Positions 1-8,697 of a stretch of 64,000 bases of DNA are shown one piece after another. How positions within the stretch are numbered: position 1 is the first letter of the stretch; every line of letters begins with the position of its first letter. The stretch spans positions 1,426,001-1,490,000 of the forward strand of contig CAWKDV010000002.1 of assembly GCA_963848495.1 (NCBI GenBank), given 5' to 3'. This stretch comes from JAICJR01 sp963848495 (GTDB taxonomy: Bacteria; Actinomycetota; Thermoleophilia; Solirubrobacterales; Thermoleophilaceae). A model generated the notes under the pieces. That model was not told where the DNA came from, searched no databases, and worked only from the letters and a program-made list of their open reading frames with translations. A program made the translations under genes and the position numbers.

Positions 1-449
1 CTGGCCGAGTATGCGTCGAGCCCGGGGGCGATGCCGAAGTGGCCGGCCACCGAGCCGACGCACACCAGCGAGCCGCCGCCGCTCTCGAGCATCGCCCGGA
101 GGCCGTGCTTCGCGGTGAGGAAGGCGCCGGTGAGGTTCGTCTCGAGCGTGCGCTGCCAGACGTCGAGGTCGAGCCGGTCGGCGCGCTCGTCCCTGTCCGG
201 GAACTGCACGGCGGCGTTCGCCACCACCACGTCGAGGCCGCCGAGCGCATCCACCGCCGCGATGAAGGTCGCCTCCACCTGCGGCTCGTCGCCGACGTCG
301 GCTGTGATGGCCAGGTGCCAGTCCGGCGTCGTAACGTCGACGGCCGCCACCCTGGCGCCCTCGCGCTCGAGCCGCTGCGCCGTGGCACGTCCGATTCCGC
401 CGGCGGCGCCGGTCACGAGTGCCCGTTTGCCTTTCAGTCCATCCCCCAT
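1..449 (-). CDS. SDR family oxidoreductase, 3' end beyond window
   Basis: NAD(P)-dependent short-chain dehydrogenase/reductase; about 149 residues are visible and the C-terminal half lies outside the window. The Rossmann glycine motif VTGAAGGIGR is near residues 11-20, the NAA equivalent of the NAG motif is near residue 85, and the Ser-containing strand VCVGSVAG is near residue 135. The sequence breaks off at AYSA, the expected start of the YxxxK active site. I chose ATG at 449 because it sits directly before GLKGKRALVTG; a second in-register ATG does not exist upstream. It is divergent from the permease that follows. The substrate cannot be told. Confidence 0.85.
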   Translation of the reverse strand, partial: MGDGLKGKRALVTGAAGGIGRATAQRLEREGARVAAVDVTTPDWHLAITADVGDEPQVEATFIAAVDALGGLDVVVANAAVQFPDRDERADRLDLDVWQRTLETNLTGAFLTAKHGLRAMLESGGGSLVCVGSVAGHFGIAPGLDAYSA

Positions 450-1996
450 GCAGGGCGTTTCTACCAGCGCGGGGGCTTTACTCGCTGGATCGCTGCGGCT
501 ATCGTCGCCGTCTGGCCCAGCTCGTTACAGAGCGACCGTCTTCGCTGTCCGAACACCGTGCGCGGATCGTCCCAGGCGGACGCCTCCACCGGACGCTCGG
601 TTTCTTCGGCACGCTTTCGCTCTCGGTGGGCGTGATGGCGCCCACGCTGGCGATGTCGCTCACCGGCGTCGGGCCGGCGGGCCTGATCGGCCGTGCGGCG
701 CCGCTCGCGTTCGTCATGGCGGCCGTCGTGGTCGCCCTAGTGGCCTACGGCTTCGTCCGCTTGTCGTCGCGCTTTGCGCACGCCGGCTCCGTCTACGGCT
801 TCGTGGGCAACGCGCTCGGGCCGCGCGCCGGCTTCGTGGCCGGCTGGGCGATGATGGGCACCTACCTCGTGTTCCCGGCGGTGTCGATCGCCGCCTTCGC
901 CATCTTCGGCGTGGCCTTCCTGAAGACGGCCGGCATCGCCTCGTCGCCCGCCTGGCTGCCGATCGCGCTGGTCGGCTGGGCGATCGTGCTGCTGCTCGCT
1001 TCGCGCGACGTGCGCGTGACCACCCGGGCGCTGCTCGCGTTCGAGCTCGCGGCGGTGGTCCTGATCCTCGCCCTCGTGCTCGTGATCTTCGGCAAGCTCG
1101 CCTTCGGCGGGGCGCCGCACGGGCTCGGCTTCACGGGCGACTTTGTGAAGCTGCCGCCCGGCACGTCCTTCTCGACGGTCGCGCTGGCCGCCACGGCCGG
1201 GTTTCTCTCGTTCGCGGGCTTCGAGGCGGCCGGCTCGTTCGGCGAGGAGGCCAACGCGCCCACGCGCTCGATCCCGCGCTCGATGGTCGGGGCGATCGCC
1301 TTCGGCGCCGTCTTCTACGTCATCTGCATGGTCGCCCAGACGCTCGGCTTCGGCACCGACGCCGCCGGCGTCAAGGCGTTCGCCACCTCGGGCGCCCCGC
1401 TCGGCGACCTCGCCAAGGGCTACGTGGGCAGTGGGCTGGCCTGCATCCTCGACGTCGGCGCGATGATCAGCGCCCTGGGCGCAGGCGTGGGCTGCGCGTC
1501 GGTGGGCGGGCGGATGCTGTACGCGCTCTCGCGCGACGGCGTGTTCGACCGGCGGCTGTCGGGCGTGTCGGAGTCCACCGGCGCCCCGGCGGTGGCTCTG
1601 GCGATCGTCCTCGGTCTCGACCTCGCCGGGCTGATCGCCTTCGGCGCCGCCGGCACGCAGCCGATCAAGGTCTTCTTCTACTTCGCCACGATCGGAGTGC
1701 TCAGCCTGCTGGCCATGTACATCGTCACCAACCTGGCGGCGCTGAGCTTCCTCTGGCGGGACGAGCGGCGCTGGTATGACGTCGTGCTGCCGCTGCTCGG
1801 CGCCGGGGCCGCGGGGTACACGATCTACCGCAACGTCTACCCGGCGCCCGCGTCGCCGTTCGACATCTTCCCCTGGATCGTGCTGGGCTGGTTGGCGCTC
1901 GGGGCGGCGGCTAGCGTGCTGATACCGGGCTTTGCGGAGCGGCTGCGGGAGCAGCTTCAGGCGCGAACGTCACGATCTCCGGCCCCGACTCCGTGA
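419..1996 (+). CDS. APC family amino acid permease
   Basis: Polytopic inner-membrane amino acid/polyamine transporter of the APC superfamily. The first helix begins near LGFFGTLSLSVGVMAPT, and about twelve hydrophobic segments follow to the C-terminus. The SYGF/GSVYGFVGNALG and GFEAAGSFGEEA stretches are typical of the family. The GTG at 419 is the only standard start before the first helix, but its first ~45 residues look non-coding and overlap the divergent SDR start, so true translation may begin downstream, perhaps at a non-standard codon near 512. The 3' end overlaps the convergent M24-like gene by 86 bp. Substrate unknown. Confidence 0.85.
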   Translation: MPVCLSVHPPCRAFLPARGLYSLDRCGYRRRLAQLVTERPSSLSEHRARIVPGGRLHRTLGFFGTLSLSVGVMAPTLAMSLTGVGPAGLIGRAAPLAFVMAAVVVALVAYGFVRLSSRFAHAGSVYGFVGNALGPRAGFVAGWAMMGTYLVFPAVSIAAFAIFGVAFLKTAGIASSPAWLPIALVGWAIVLLLASRDVRVTTRALLAFELAAVVLILALVLVIFGKLAFGGAPHGLGFTGDFVKLPPGTSFSTVALAATAGFLSFAGFEAAGSFGEEANAPTRSIPRSMVGAIAFGAVFYVICMVAQTLGFGTDAAGVKAFATSGAPLGDLAKGYVGSGLACILDVGAMISALGAGVGCASVGGRMLYALSRDGVFDRRLSGVSESTGAPAVALAIVLGLDLAGLIAFGAAGTQPIKVFFYFATIGVLSLLAMYIVTNLAALSFLWRDERRWYDVVLPLLGAGAAGYTIYRNVYPAPASPFDIFPWIVLGWLALGAAASVLIPGFAERLREQLQARTSRSPAPTP

Positions 1997-2969
1997 GCAC
2001 GAAGGTCTCCTCGCTCTTGTAGCCCGTGATCGACGGGTTCCAGGCGAAGGCGTTGCCGACCTCGACGCGGTCGTGCGTGCTCGGCGTGGCGATCACCTCG
2101 CGCGACAGGTAGCCGCAGCTCCCGCCCTGGTGATGGAGGCGCCACTCGCCGGGATACCCGGCCTCGGCGTAGAAGCGGGTGCAGTCCTCGAAGGCGTCCG
2201 CGAGCGTGCGGCCCGGGCGCGTGGCCTCCTCACGCATGCGGGCGAGGATCTCCTCGCAGGCCTGCGCGCGGCGCTCGAGCTCAGGCGGGCGCTCGTCCAG
2301 CTCCGCGAACAGCGTGCAGTTGGCGAACAGCCCGCCGCGCTCGGCTGACACCACGAGCATCGCGCGGCGCTCGACCCTGCCGCCGAACGGCAGCGCGTGC
2401 CGGTGGCGCTCGATGCGCACGTCGCAGGCGGCGAGCAGGACGGGCGCGGTGAGGCCGCGGCGGCGGCAGGCGGCGTCGAGGTTGGCCGCCAGCTCCAGCT
2501 CGTCGATGCCGCTGACCACGGTGGCGGCGGCTTCGGCCAGCGCGGCCGAGGCGTCGGCCCCGATCACGCGCAGGCGCTCGATCGCCTCCTCGTCGAGCAC
2601 GCGTCGCAGCCCGGCGATGTCGTTGTCCACGCGCACCGCGCCCTCCACCGGCGCGTCGGCGCCGAGCGGCGCGCCGCCCGCGAGCTCGTGCAGGAAGGCG
2701 TCGCCGTCGAGCTGCCAGGGATGCTCTTCGACCCTCAGATCGGGCGTCTGCTCGGCGCGCATGCGCGCCACCTCGATCGTCGTGGTGACCACGATCTCCG
2801 CAAAGGGTGTGACGAGCACGTCTGCGACGCCCCACGGCTGGGAGCGGTCCACGCGACTGTCGCCGCCGCCCGTGTACCAGGCGAAGTTGGCGGGCCGCCG
2901 AAGCGCGATGCCGCCGAGGCCACGCCGGTCCATCAGCTCGAGGAGTTGTTCACGTCGGTCTGAGCGCAT
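1911..2969 (-). CDS. M24/creatinase-fold protein lacking metal ligands
   Basis: A 352-residue protein with the two-part layout of Xaa-Pro peptidase/creatinase proteins: an N-terminal creatinase-like domain (about 1-130) and a pita-bread domain (about 135-340). The family landmarks HHQGG (about 275) and a C-terminal SEETFVLTE are present. In M24 aminopeptidases two Asp residues in the first strands bind metal; here that segment reads VVSAERGGLFANCTLFAE and has no Asp pair. It may therefore be a metal-free creatinase-like hydrolase or a non-catalytic relative. ATG at 2969 precedes the first recognisable helix. It is convergent with the permease. Confidence 0.75.
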   Translation of the reverse strand: MRSDRREQLLELMDRRGLGGIALRRPANFAWYTGGGDSRVDRSQPWGVADVLVTPFAEIVVTTTIEVARMRAEQTPDLRVEEHPWQLDGDAFLHELAGGAPLGADAPVEGAVRVDNDIAGLRRVLDEEAIERLRVIGADASAALAEAAATVVSGIDELELAANLDAACRRRGLTAPVLLAACDVRIERHRHALPFGGRVERRAMLVVSAERGGLFANCTLFAELDERPPELERRAQACEEILARMREEATRPGRTLADAFEDCTRFYAEAGYPGEWRLHHQGGSCGYLSREVIATPSTHDRVEVGNAFAWNPSITGYKSEETFVLTESGPEIVTFAPEAAPAAAPQSPVSAR

Positions 2970-3003
2970 GAAGGACTGACTATCCGACGCCCGCGCCGTT
3001 ACT

Positions 3004-3033
3004 CCGCAGTCCGCAATCCGCAGTCCGCAATCC
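3004..3033. repeat. heptanucleotide tandem repeat
   Basis: Four 7-bp units alternate CCGCAGT and CCGCAAT, followed by CC. The array lies in the intergenic region between the M24-like gene and the glucose dehydrogenase start. Arrays with the same 7-bp period recur near 54.5 and 55.5 kb. Confidence 0.85.
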
Positions 3034-3096
3034 CAGTTGTAACGCCGCAGCGGCCCCTGGACTCAGATGCGCAGTCGATCTTGGAGGAGCCCACCG

Positions 3097-4254
3097 ATGA
3101 AAGCCATCTGCGTTCACCCCGGACAACCGAACAGCATGCATCTGCGCGATGTCGACGAGCCGCGCGTGGACGAGATCCCCGACGGCCGCGGCGTGCTCGT
3201 GAAGGTCCTGCGCGTGGGCGTGGACGGCACCGACAAGGAGATCAACGCCGCCGAGTACGGCGACGCGCCCGACGGCTTCGACTATCTGATCACCGGTCAC
3301 GAGTCGCTCGGCCGCGTGGTCGAGGTGGGGGCGAACGTGCCGAGCTTCATCAAGCCGGGCACAGTCGTCGTCGCCAGCGTCCGCCGCCCCGGCACGAGCG
3401 TCTACGACTCGATCGGCCTCCAGGACATGACCACCGACGACGTCTACTTCGAGCGCGGCATCAACAAGCGCCACGGCTACCTCACCGAGTACTACGTCGA
3501 AGACCACGAGTACGTCGTGCCGCTGCCGAACTGCCTCAGCGAGACGGGCGTGCTGCTCGAGCCGCTGACGGTCGCGGAGAAGGCGATCGCCCAGGCGTTC
3601 GAGATCCAGCGCCGGCTCAAGGTCTGGCAGCCCACTCGCGCCGCCGTGCTCGGCTCGGGCACGGTCGGCCTGCTCGCCACGCTCGCGCTGCGCCTGCGCG
3701 GCATCGAGGTCACCTGCATCTCGCTGCGCCCCGCGCCGTACCTGAACAGCGACCTGATCGAGGAGCTGGGCGCCACCTACGTCTCCACCCAGGAGCAGTC
3801 GATCGCCGACGCCGCCGCCGAGCGCGGCCCGTTCGACATCGTGATCGAGGCCACCGGCTTCAGCCCGCTCGTCTGGGAGGGCGCGCAGGTGCTCGCCAAG
3901 AACGGCGTGCTCGTGCTGGTCAGCGTGACCGGCGGGATGCGCACGCACGAGGTCCCGTCGGACATGATCAACCAGGCCTTCGTGCTCGGCAACAAGGTGA
4001 TGGTCGGCTCGGTGAACGCATCGCCCGACGACTTCGCCCGCGGCCGCGACGACCTGGTCAAGGCCTACGCGTTCTACCCCGGCTGGCTCGAGAAGCTCCT
4101 GACCACACCGGTCACCGGTCTCGAGAGCTACGAGGACATGCTGCGGCAGCTCACCGAGAACAAGGACGCGATCAAGGTGTTCGTCGAGGTCGCACGCGAG
4201 AACTCGGCCATCGCCAACGGCACCGGCTCCGCGACGGTGAAGGCCGGAGCGTGA
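3097..4254 (+). CDS. glucose 1-dehydrogenase-like zinc dehydrogenase
   Basis: A 385-residue medium-chain dehydrogenase of the archaeal-type glucose dehydrogenase group, expected to oxidise an aldose to its lactone with NAD(P)+. The catalytic-zinc ligands seem to be Asp in GVDGTDKEI, His-Glu in TGHES, and Glu in LLEPLTV. Asp in the first position matches haloarchaeal glucose dehydrogenase rather than the usual Cys. The nucleotide-binding motif is LGSGTVGLLA near residue 190. ATG at 3097 is preceded by GGAGGA (3083-3088), which decides against the upstream ATG at 3067. It is first in a run of same-strand genes that includes two lactonases, supporting a sugar-oxidation role. Confidence 0.85.
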   Translation: MKAICVHPGQPNSMHLRDVDEPRVDEIPDGRGVLVKVLRVGVDGTDKEINAAEYGDAPDGFDYLITGHESLGRVVEVGANVPSFIKPGTVVVASVRRPGTSVYDSIGLQDMTTDDVYFERGINKRHGYLTEYYVEDHEYVVPLPNCLSETGVLLEPLTVAEKAIAQAFEIQRRLKVWQPTRAAVLGSGTVGLLATLALRLRGIEVTCISLRPAPYLNSDLIEELGATYVSTQEQSIADAAAERGPFDIVIEATGFSPLVWEGAQVLAKNGVLVLVSVTGGMRTHEVPSDMINQAFVLGNKVMVGSVNASPDDFARGRDDLVKAYAFYPGWLEKLLTTPVTGLESYEDMLRQLTENKDAIKVFVEVARENSAIANGTGSATVKAGA

Positions 4255-4258
4255 CGCC

Positions 4259-5482
4259 GTGGAGCTGCACTTCACCAACCTGCTGATCGTGGTGGCGGCG
4301 GGCTTCGCGGCGCCGTTCGCGCTCGGCTTCGTGCCCGCCCTGCGGCTGCCGTCGATCGTGCTCGAGCTGGTGCTCGGGATCGTGCTCGGGCCGGCCGTGC
4401 TCGGCTGGGTGCACGTCGACGACCCGGTCACGGTGATGTCCACGATCGGCCTCGCGGTGCTGCTGTTCCTGGCCGGGCTCGAGATCGAGTTCCACAAGCT
4501 GCGCGGGCCGGTGCTGCGGGTCACGCTGCTCGGCTTCGTGGCGTCGTTCTTCATCGCCCTCGGGATCGGGCTGCTGCTGAAGGGCCTCGGCGTGGTCAAC
4601 CAGCCCGTGTTCCTGGGGGTGCTCCTGAGCGCCACCTCGCTGGGCGTGCTGGTGCCGGTGCTGAAGGACTCCGGCCAGATCTCCACCACGTTCGGCCAGC
4701 TCGTGATCGCGGCCTCCTCGATCGCCGACTTCGGTGCCGTGATCCTGCTCTCGCTCCTGTTCTCGAAGGACTCGTCGAGCACCACCAACAAGGTGATCCT
4801 GCTGGTCGGCCTCTTCGCGGCCTCCGCGATCGCCGGCATCACGATCATGGGCGTCGAGCACTCGCGGCGCATCCGCCAGGTACTCGAGACGCTGCAGGAC
4901 ACCACCGCGCAGATCCGCGTGCGCGGCGCCTTCGTCCTGATGATCGGGCTGGTGGCGCTGGCCTCCTCGCTCGGGCTCGAGGTGATCCTCGGCGCGTTCC
5001 TGGCAGGCGCGGTCCTGACGCTGATCGACCAGGACAAGACGATGACCCACCCGCAGTTCCGCCGGAAGCTGGAGGCGATCGGCTTTGGGGTCTTCATTCC
5101 CGTCTTCTTCGTGACGAGCGGGGTGAAGTACGACCTGAACGCGCTCACCTCGAGCGCCTCCACGATCGCCAAGGTGCCGATCTTCCTCGCCGCGCTGCTG
5201 CTGGCGCGCGGGCTGCCGGCGCTGCTCTACCGGCGCCTGATCCCCTCGCGCCACGTGCTGATCGCCGGGATCATGCAGGGCACGTCGCTGCCCTTCATCG
5301 TGGCCGGCACGGCCATCGGGCAGTCGCTCGGGCTGATCCCGGCCGGCAGTTCCGCGGCGCTGATCGCCGCCGGCCTCCTGTCGGTGCTGATCCTGCCGGC
5401 GCTGTCGCTCGCGCTGCTCAAGCGCGAGCCGGGCATGAAGGTGCAGCACCCGGAGCCATACGAGATGGCGGGGGCGATGTGA
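4259..5482 (+). CDS. CPA2-type cation/proton antiporter
   Basis: A 407-residue integral membrane protein of the Kef/NhaA-like CPA2 family exchanging Na+ or K+ for H+. About twelve hydrophobic segments fill the whole length. LVLGIVLGPAVLG and the helix starting LFLAGLEIEFHKL are typical landmarks. There is no C-terminal TrkA-N or TrkA-C domain. The GTG start has GGAG at 4246-4249, and only 4 bp separate it from the dehydrogenase stop, so the two genes are probably co-transcribed. In this cluster it may dissipate acidification from lactone hydrolysis; that is inference only. Confidence 0.85.
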   Translation: MELHFTNLLIVVAAGFAAPFALGFVPALRLPSIVLELVLGIVLGPAVLGWVHVDDPVTVMSTIGLAVLLFLAGLEIEFHKLRGPVLRVTLLGFVASFFIALGIGLLLKGLGVVNQPVFLGVLLSATSLGVLVPVLKDSGQISTTFGQLVIAASSIADFGAVILLSLLFSKDSSSTTNKVILLVGLFAASAIAGITIMGVEHSRRIRQVLETLQDTTAQIRVRGAFVLMIGLVALASSLGLEVILGAFLAGAVLTLIDQDKTMTHPQFRRKLEAIGFGVFIPVFFVTSGVKYDLNALTSSASTIAKVPIFLAALLLARGLPALLYRRLIPSRHVLIAGIMQGTSLPFIVAGTAIGQSLGLIPAGSSAALIAAGLLSVLILPALSLALLKREPGMKVQHPEPYEMAGAM

Positions 5483-6285
5483 TGGAGCTCGCCCGCACCG
5501 ACGCGCACGAGGGCGCCGTCTATGTCCCAGCCGAGGACGCGCTCTACTTCACGACCCGCGCCGGCGCAGTCCGGAGGCTCGCCGGCGGCGAGGTCGTGGA
5601 GGTACCGGCCGAGGTCGTCCGCGCCAACGGCGTGGCGCTCGACCACGACGGCTCGCTGCTGATCTGCCAGCAGGGCTCGTTCGGAGACCCGGCCGCGATC
5701 CGCCGCTACGCGGACGGCGTCACGACGACGGTCGTCGACTCCTGGCGCGGCCTGTCGCTCAACTCGCCCAACGACGTGGTCGTGAAGAGCGACGGCACGA
5801 TCTGGTTCACCGACCCGAGCTACGGCTTCCTGCAGGGCTTCCGGCCCGAGCCGCAGCTCGGCGACCACGTATATCGCCTCGACCCGCTCAAGGGCGAGCT
5901 CGATCCGGTGGCCGACGGTTTCGACAAGCCGAACGGCCTCGCCTTCTCACCGGACGAGTCCGTGCTCTACATCGGCGACAGCGAGGCCCCGCACCACATC
6001 CTCGCCTTCGACGTCCTTGAGGGCCGCCGGCTCGGGCCTCCGCGCCTGTTCGCGGTGATCACGCCCGGCTACCCGGACGGGATCAAGGTGGGCGCCGATG
6101 GCCGCGTCTAGTCGTCGTGCGCCAGCGGCATCCAGGTCTTCAGCCCGCTCGGCGACCTGCTCGGCGAGATCGACCTTCCGGGCGCCGTGAACTTCTGCTT
6201 CGGCGCCGGCGACTCACTCCTGATCACCGCAGACGACGCCATTTGGCGAAAGGAGCTCGAACCATGCTTCGCACACGCAGAGTGA
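5482..6285 (+). pseudogene. SMP-30/gluconolactonase with in-frame amber stop
   Basis: A six-bladed propeller lactonase. Family motifs include the Asn turn NSPNDVVV (about residues 95-102) and YPDGIKV (about 198). The frame stops at TAG 6109-6111, exactly where relatives have an aromatic residue (GRV-Tyr/Trp-SS). The same frame then runs on through CASGIQVFSPLGDLLG and NFCFG, the normal last blade, to TGA at 6285. A single substitution (TGG or TAC to TAG) explains this best; readthrough or a sequencing error are alternatives. ATG 5482 overlaps the antiporter stop (TGATG). The next gene starts inside its 3' end. A full-length second lactonase lies 800 bp downstream. Confidence 0.8.
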
Positions 6286-7085
6286 TCGACGACGAGGGCG
6301 CCGCGACGGCGATCGCCGCAGCCGAGCGCTACGCGAACAGCCACGGCCACCGCGTGGTGATCGCCGTGGTGGACCCGTCCGGCGAGCTGATCCAGCTCTC
6401 GCGCACGGCGGGCGCGCAGATCGCCAGCTCGCGCGTGGCCGTCGACAAGGCGCGCACCGCGGCGATCTTCGTACGGCCCTCGCGCGAAATCGAGGAGCAG
6501 GTGTCGAACGGGCGCATCGGCGCGCTCGCGCTGCACGGCGCCTCCGCCCTGACCGGCGGTATCCCGCTGAAGGTGGGCGACGAGGTCGTGGGCGCGATCG
6601 GCACGAGCGGCGAGACGCCGGACGAGGACGAGGCCTGCTCGCTTGCGGGCGCCGCAGCCGGCTTCTCTACGCGCGAGGTGCCCGCGCTCACCTTCGAGGG
6701 GGCACGCCAGGTGGCCGAGACCGTCGCCGCCATCGCCGCCGAGCGCGGTGTGGCGCCGATGACCGCGGTCGTCGACGCGGGCGGCGAGCTGATCTACCTC
6801 TCGCGTCCGGACGACGCCCAGGTGGCGAGCGTGCAGGTGTCGATCGACAAGGCCCGCACCGCCGCCATCTACCGCCGTCCGAGCAAGGACTTCGAGGACC
6901 AGGCGTCCGGCGGCCGCCCGTCCGCGCTTCACCTCGCGCGCGCTGTGCCGCTGCAGGGCGGCATGCCGATCCTGCACGACGGCGAGGTCGTCGGCGCGAT
7001 CGGCGTCAGCGGCGCCTCGTCGGCCGACGAGGACCAGCAGCTGGCCACGATCGGGGCCGGCGCGCTGACGCCGGTGGAGGCCTGA
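6264..7085 (+). CDS. tandem GlcG/HbpS-domain protein
   Basis: A 273-residue protein made of two copies of the GlcG/HbpS (DUF336) fold, about residues 1-138 and 139-273. Each copy has the strand VVDxxGEL followed by Q-[IV]-A-S, then DKARTAAI, and ends with GDEVVGAIGTSG or GEVVGAIGVSG. Single-domain members bind haem or small organic acids, or are of unknown role in glycolate and other oxidation operons; two-domain forms are less common. The start is ATG 6264 with GGAG at 6252-6255. It overlaps the broken lactonase by 22 bp, and the next start is 3 bp beyond its stop, so it is in the middle of an operon. Confidence 0.85.
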   Translation: MLRTRRVIDDEGAATAIAAAERYANSHGHRVVIAVVDPSGELIQLSRTAGAQIASSRVAVDKARTAAIFVRPSREIEEQVSNGRIGALALHGASALTGGIPLKVGDEVVGAIGTSGETPDEDEACSLAGAAAGFSTREVPALTFEGARQVAETVAAIAAERGVAPMTAVVDAGGELIYLSRPDDAQVASVQVSIDKARTAAIYRRPSKDFEDQASGGRPSALHLARAVPLQGGMPILHDGEVVGAIGVSGASSADEDQQLATIGAGALTPVEA

Positions 7086-7088
7086 GCC

Positions 7089-8687
7089 ATGGCGGTGATG
7101 ACGATTACGCCCGCCACCCGCCTGCCGGGCCCGCCGGAGCTCCTGCCCGGCCGGCCCGACGCGCTGATCGACCTCCAGACCGATGCCGGGGTCGCGCTCG
7201 TCGACGGTCAGTGGCGCTACAGCGACGCCCGCGTGGAGGAGATCGACTTCGTGGAGGTCGGCTCGCCGGCCGACCCTCTCGGGCCGGGGGAGACGCCCAA
7301 CCGGACGTTCGACGTCGTCCCGCACGCCGAGGCGGCCGAGTTCGACGACTCGGCGTGGGAGCTGCTCCCGCCCGCCGACACGATGCGGCGCCTCAGCCAG
7401 GGACGCGTGTGCTTCAACTGGTACCGCATCGCGGTGACCGTTCCTGAGCGCGTCGGCGACCTCGATCCCACCGGCTCGACCGTGGTCTTCGAGGTTGCGA
7501 TCGACGACTACGCCGAGGTGTGGGTCAACGGCTCGCTGCCGCTGGCGCTCGGGCAGACCGGCGGCCAGGTGGTGGGCGGGTTCAACGCTCCCAACCGCGT
7601 CGTCCTGACGCGCGACGCCCAGCCGGGCGAACGCTTCGTCATTGCCGTCTTCGGCATCAACGGGCCGATCTCCGCCTCGCCGCGCAACTACATCTGGATG
7701 CGCACGGCCACGCTCGACTTCTACGCGCGCGAGCGCGCCGCTATCGGCGAGCCTGTGGTGTTCGAGCTCGAGCGCACCTCACCTGCGCTCGACGAGCTGG
7801 CGCCGGCCGACGCTCGCGTCGAGCGGATCGCGGGCGGCTTCGAGTTCACCGAGGGCCCGGTCTGGTCACACGAGGGCGCGCTGCTGTTCTCCTCACCCAA
7901 CACGAACGCGATCTACCGCTGGACGCCCGAGGGGAAGGTGGACGTGTTCCGCTCGAAGTCCGGCTACACCGGCCTCGACATCGGCCGCTACCACCAGCCC
8001 GGCTCGAACGGGCTGACGTTCGACCCGCAGGGGCGGCTGACGATGTGCCAGCACGGCAACCGCCGCATCCTGCGTGTCGAGCCGCACGGCAACACCACCG
8101 TGCTCGCCGACTCGTTCGAGGGCCGGCGGCTCAACAGCCCGAACGACCTCGTCTACCGCTCCGACGGCACGCTCTACTTCACGGATCCGCCGTTCGGCCT
8201 GCCGGGCGTCTTCGACGATCCCGGTAAGGAGCTGCCGTTCAGCGGCGTCTTCGGCGTCACGCCGGCAGGCGAGATCTTCCTCGTCACCGACGAGCTCGAG
8301 GGACCGAACGGCCTCGCCTTCTCGCCCGACGAGCACCACCTGTATGTCGGCGACTGGGATCTCGAGCACAAGGCCGTAGTCCGCTACGCGATCGGCCCCG
8401 ACGGCCGGCCCGCCGGCCGCGGCGAGCTGCTGTACGACATGACCGCGGCGCCCGGCGAGGACGCGATCGACGGCATCAAGGTCGATAGGCAGGGCAACCT
8501 CTACGTCTGCGGCCCGAGCGGCGTCTGGATCCTGTCGCCGGCGGGCGAGCAGCTCGGCCTGCTGAAGCTGCCGGAGGACCCGCACAACCTGGCCTGGGGC
8601 GACGAGGATGCCCGCGGCCTCTACATCACCGCGCTAACCAGCGTCTACCGGATCCGGCTCAACGTGCCTGGGATCCGCCCCGAATAG
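7089..8687 (+). CDS. two-domain SMP-30/gluconolactonase family protein
   Basis: A 532-residue protein. Residues 1-215 look like a beta-sandwich carbohydrate-binding domain (galactose-binding-like: VFEVAIDDYAEVWVNG), and residues about 235-530 are an SMP-30/LRE propeller. Propeller landmarks are FTEGPVW (metal-binding Glu), NSPNDLVY, GPNGLAFSPDE and DGIKVD. Members of the propeller family hydrolyse sugar lactones, here probably the product of the upstream dehydrogenase. No signal peptide is seen, so it is probably cytoplasmic. Because the other lactonase in this cluster is interrupted, this may be the only working one. The gap to the preceding gene is 3 bp. Confidence 0.85.
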   Translation: MAVMTITPATRLPGPPELLPGRPDALIDLQTDAGVALVDGQWRYSDARVEEIDFVEVGSPADPLGPGETPNRTFDVVPHAEAAEFDDSAWELLPPADTMRRLSQGRVCFNWYRIAVTVPERVGDLDPTGSTVVFEVAIDDYAEVWVNGSLPLALGQTGGQVVGGFNAPNRVVLTRDAQPGERFVIAVFGINGPISASPRNYIWMRTATLDFYARERAAIGEPVVFELERTSPALDELAPADARVERIAGGFEFTEGPVWSHEGALLFSSPNTNAIYRWTPEGKVDVFRSKSGYTGLDIGRYHQPGSNGLTFDPQGRLTMCQHGNRRILRVEPHGNTTVLADSFEGRRLNSPNDLVYRSDGTLYFTDPPFGLPGVFDDPGKELPFSGVFGVTPAGEIFLVTDELEGPNGLAFSPDEHHLYVGDWDLEHKAVVRYAIGPDGRPAGRGELLYDMTAAPGEDAIDGIKVDRQGNLYVCGPSGVWILSPAGEQLGLLKLPEDPHNLAWGDEDARGLYITALTSVYRIRLNVPGIRPE

Positions 8688-8697
8688 GAGGTCTCCC

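Noticed and set aside
2980..5172. A 730-codon open frame on the minus strand
   Set aside because: It is antisense to the glucose dehydrogenase and antiporter genes and has low-complexity Ser/Thr/Arg composition typical of high-GC shadow frames.
5482..6285. Reading the TAG-interrupted lactonase as a selenocysteine-like or pyrrolysine recoding site
   Set aside because: There is no PYLIS-like structure visible, no Pyl machinery in the window, and the position is a non-catalytic aromatic residue. Point mutation is simpler.
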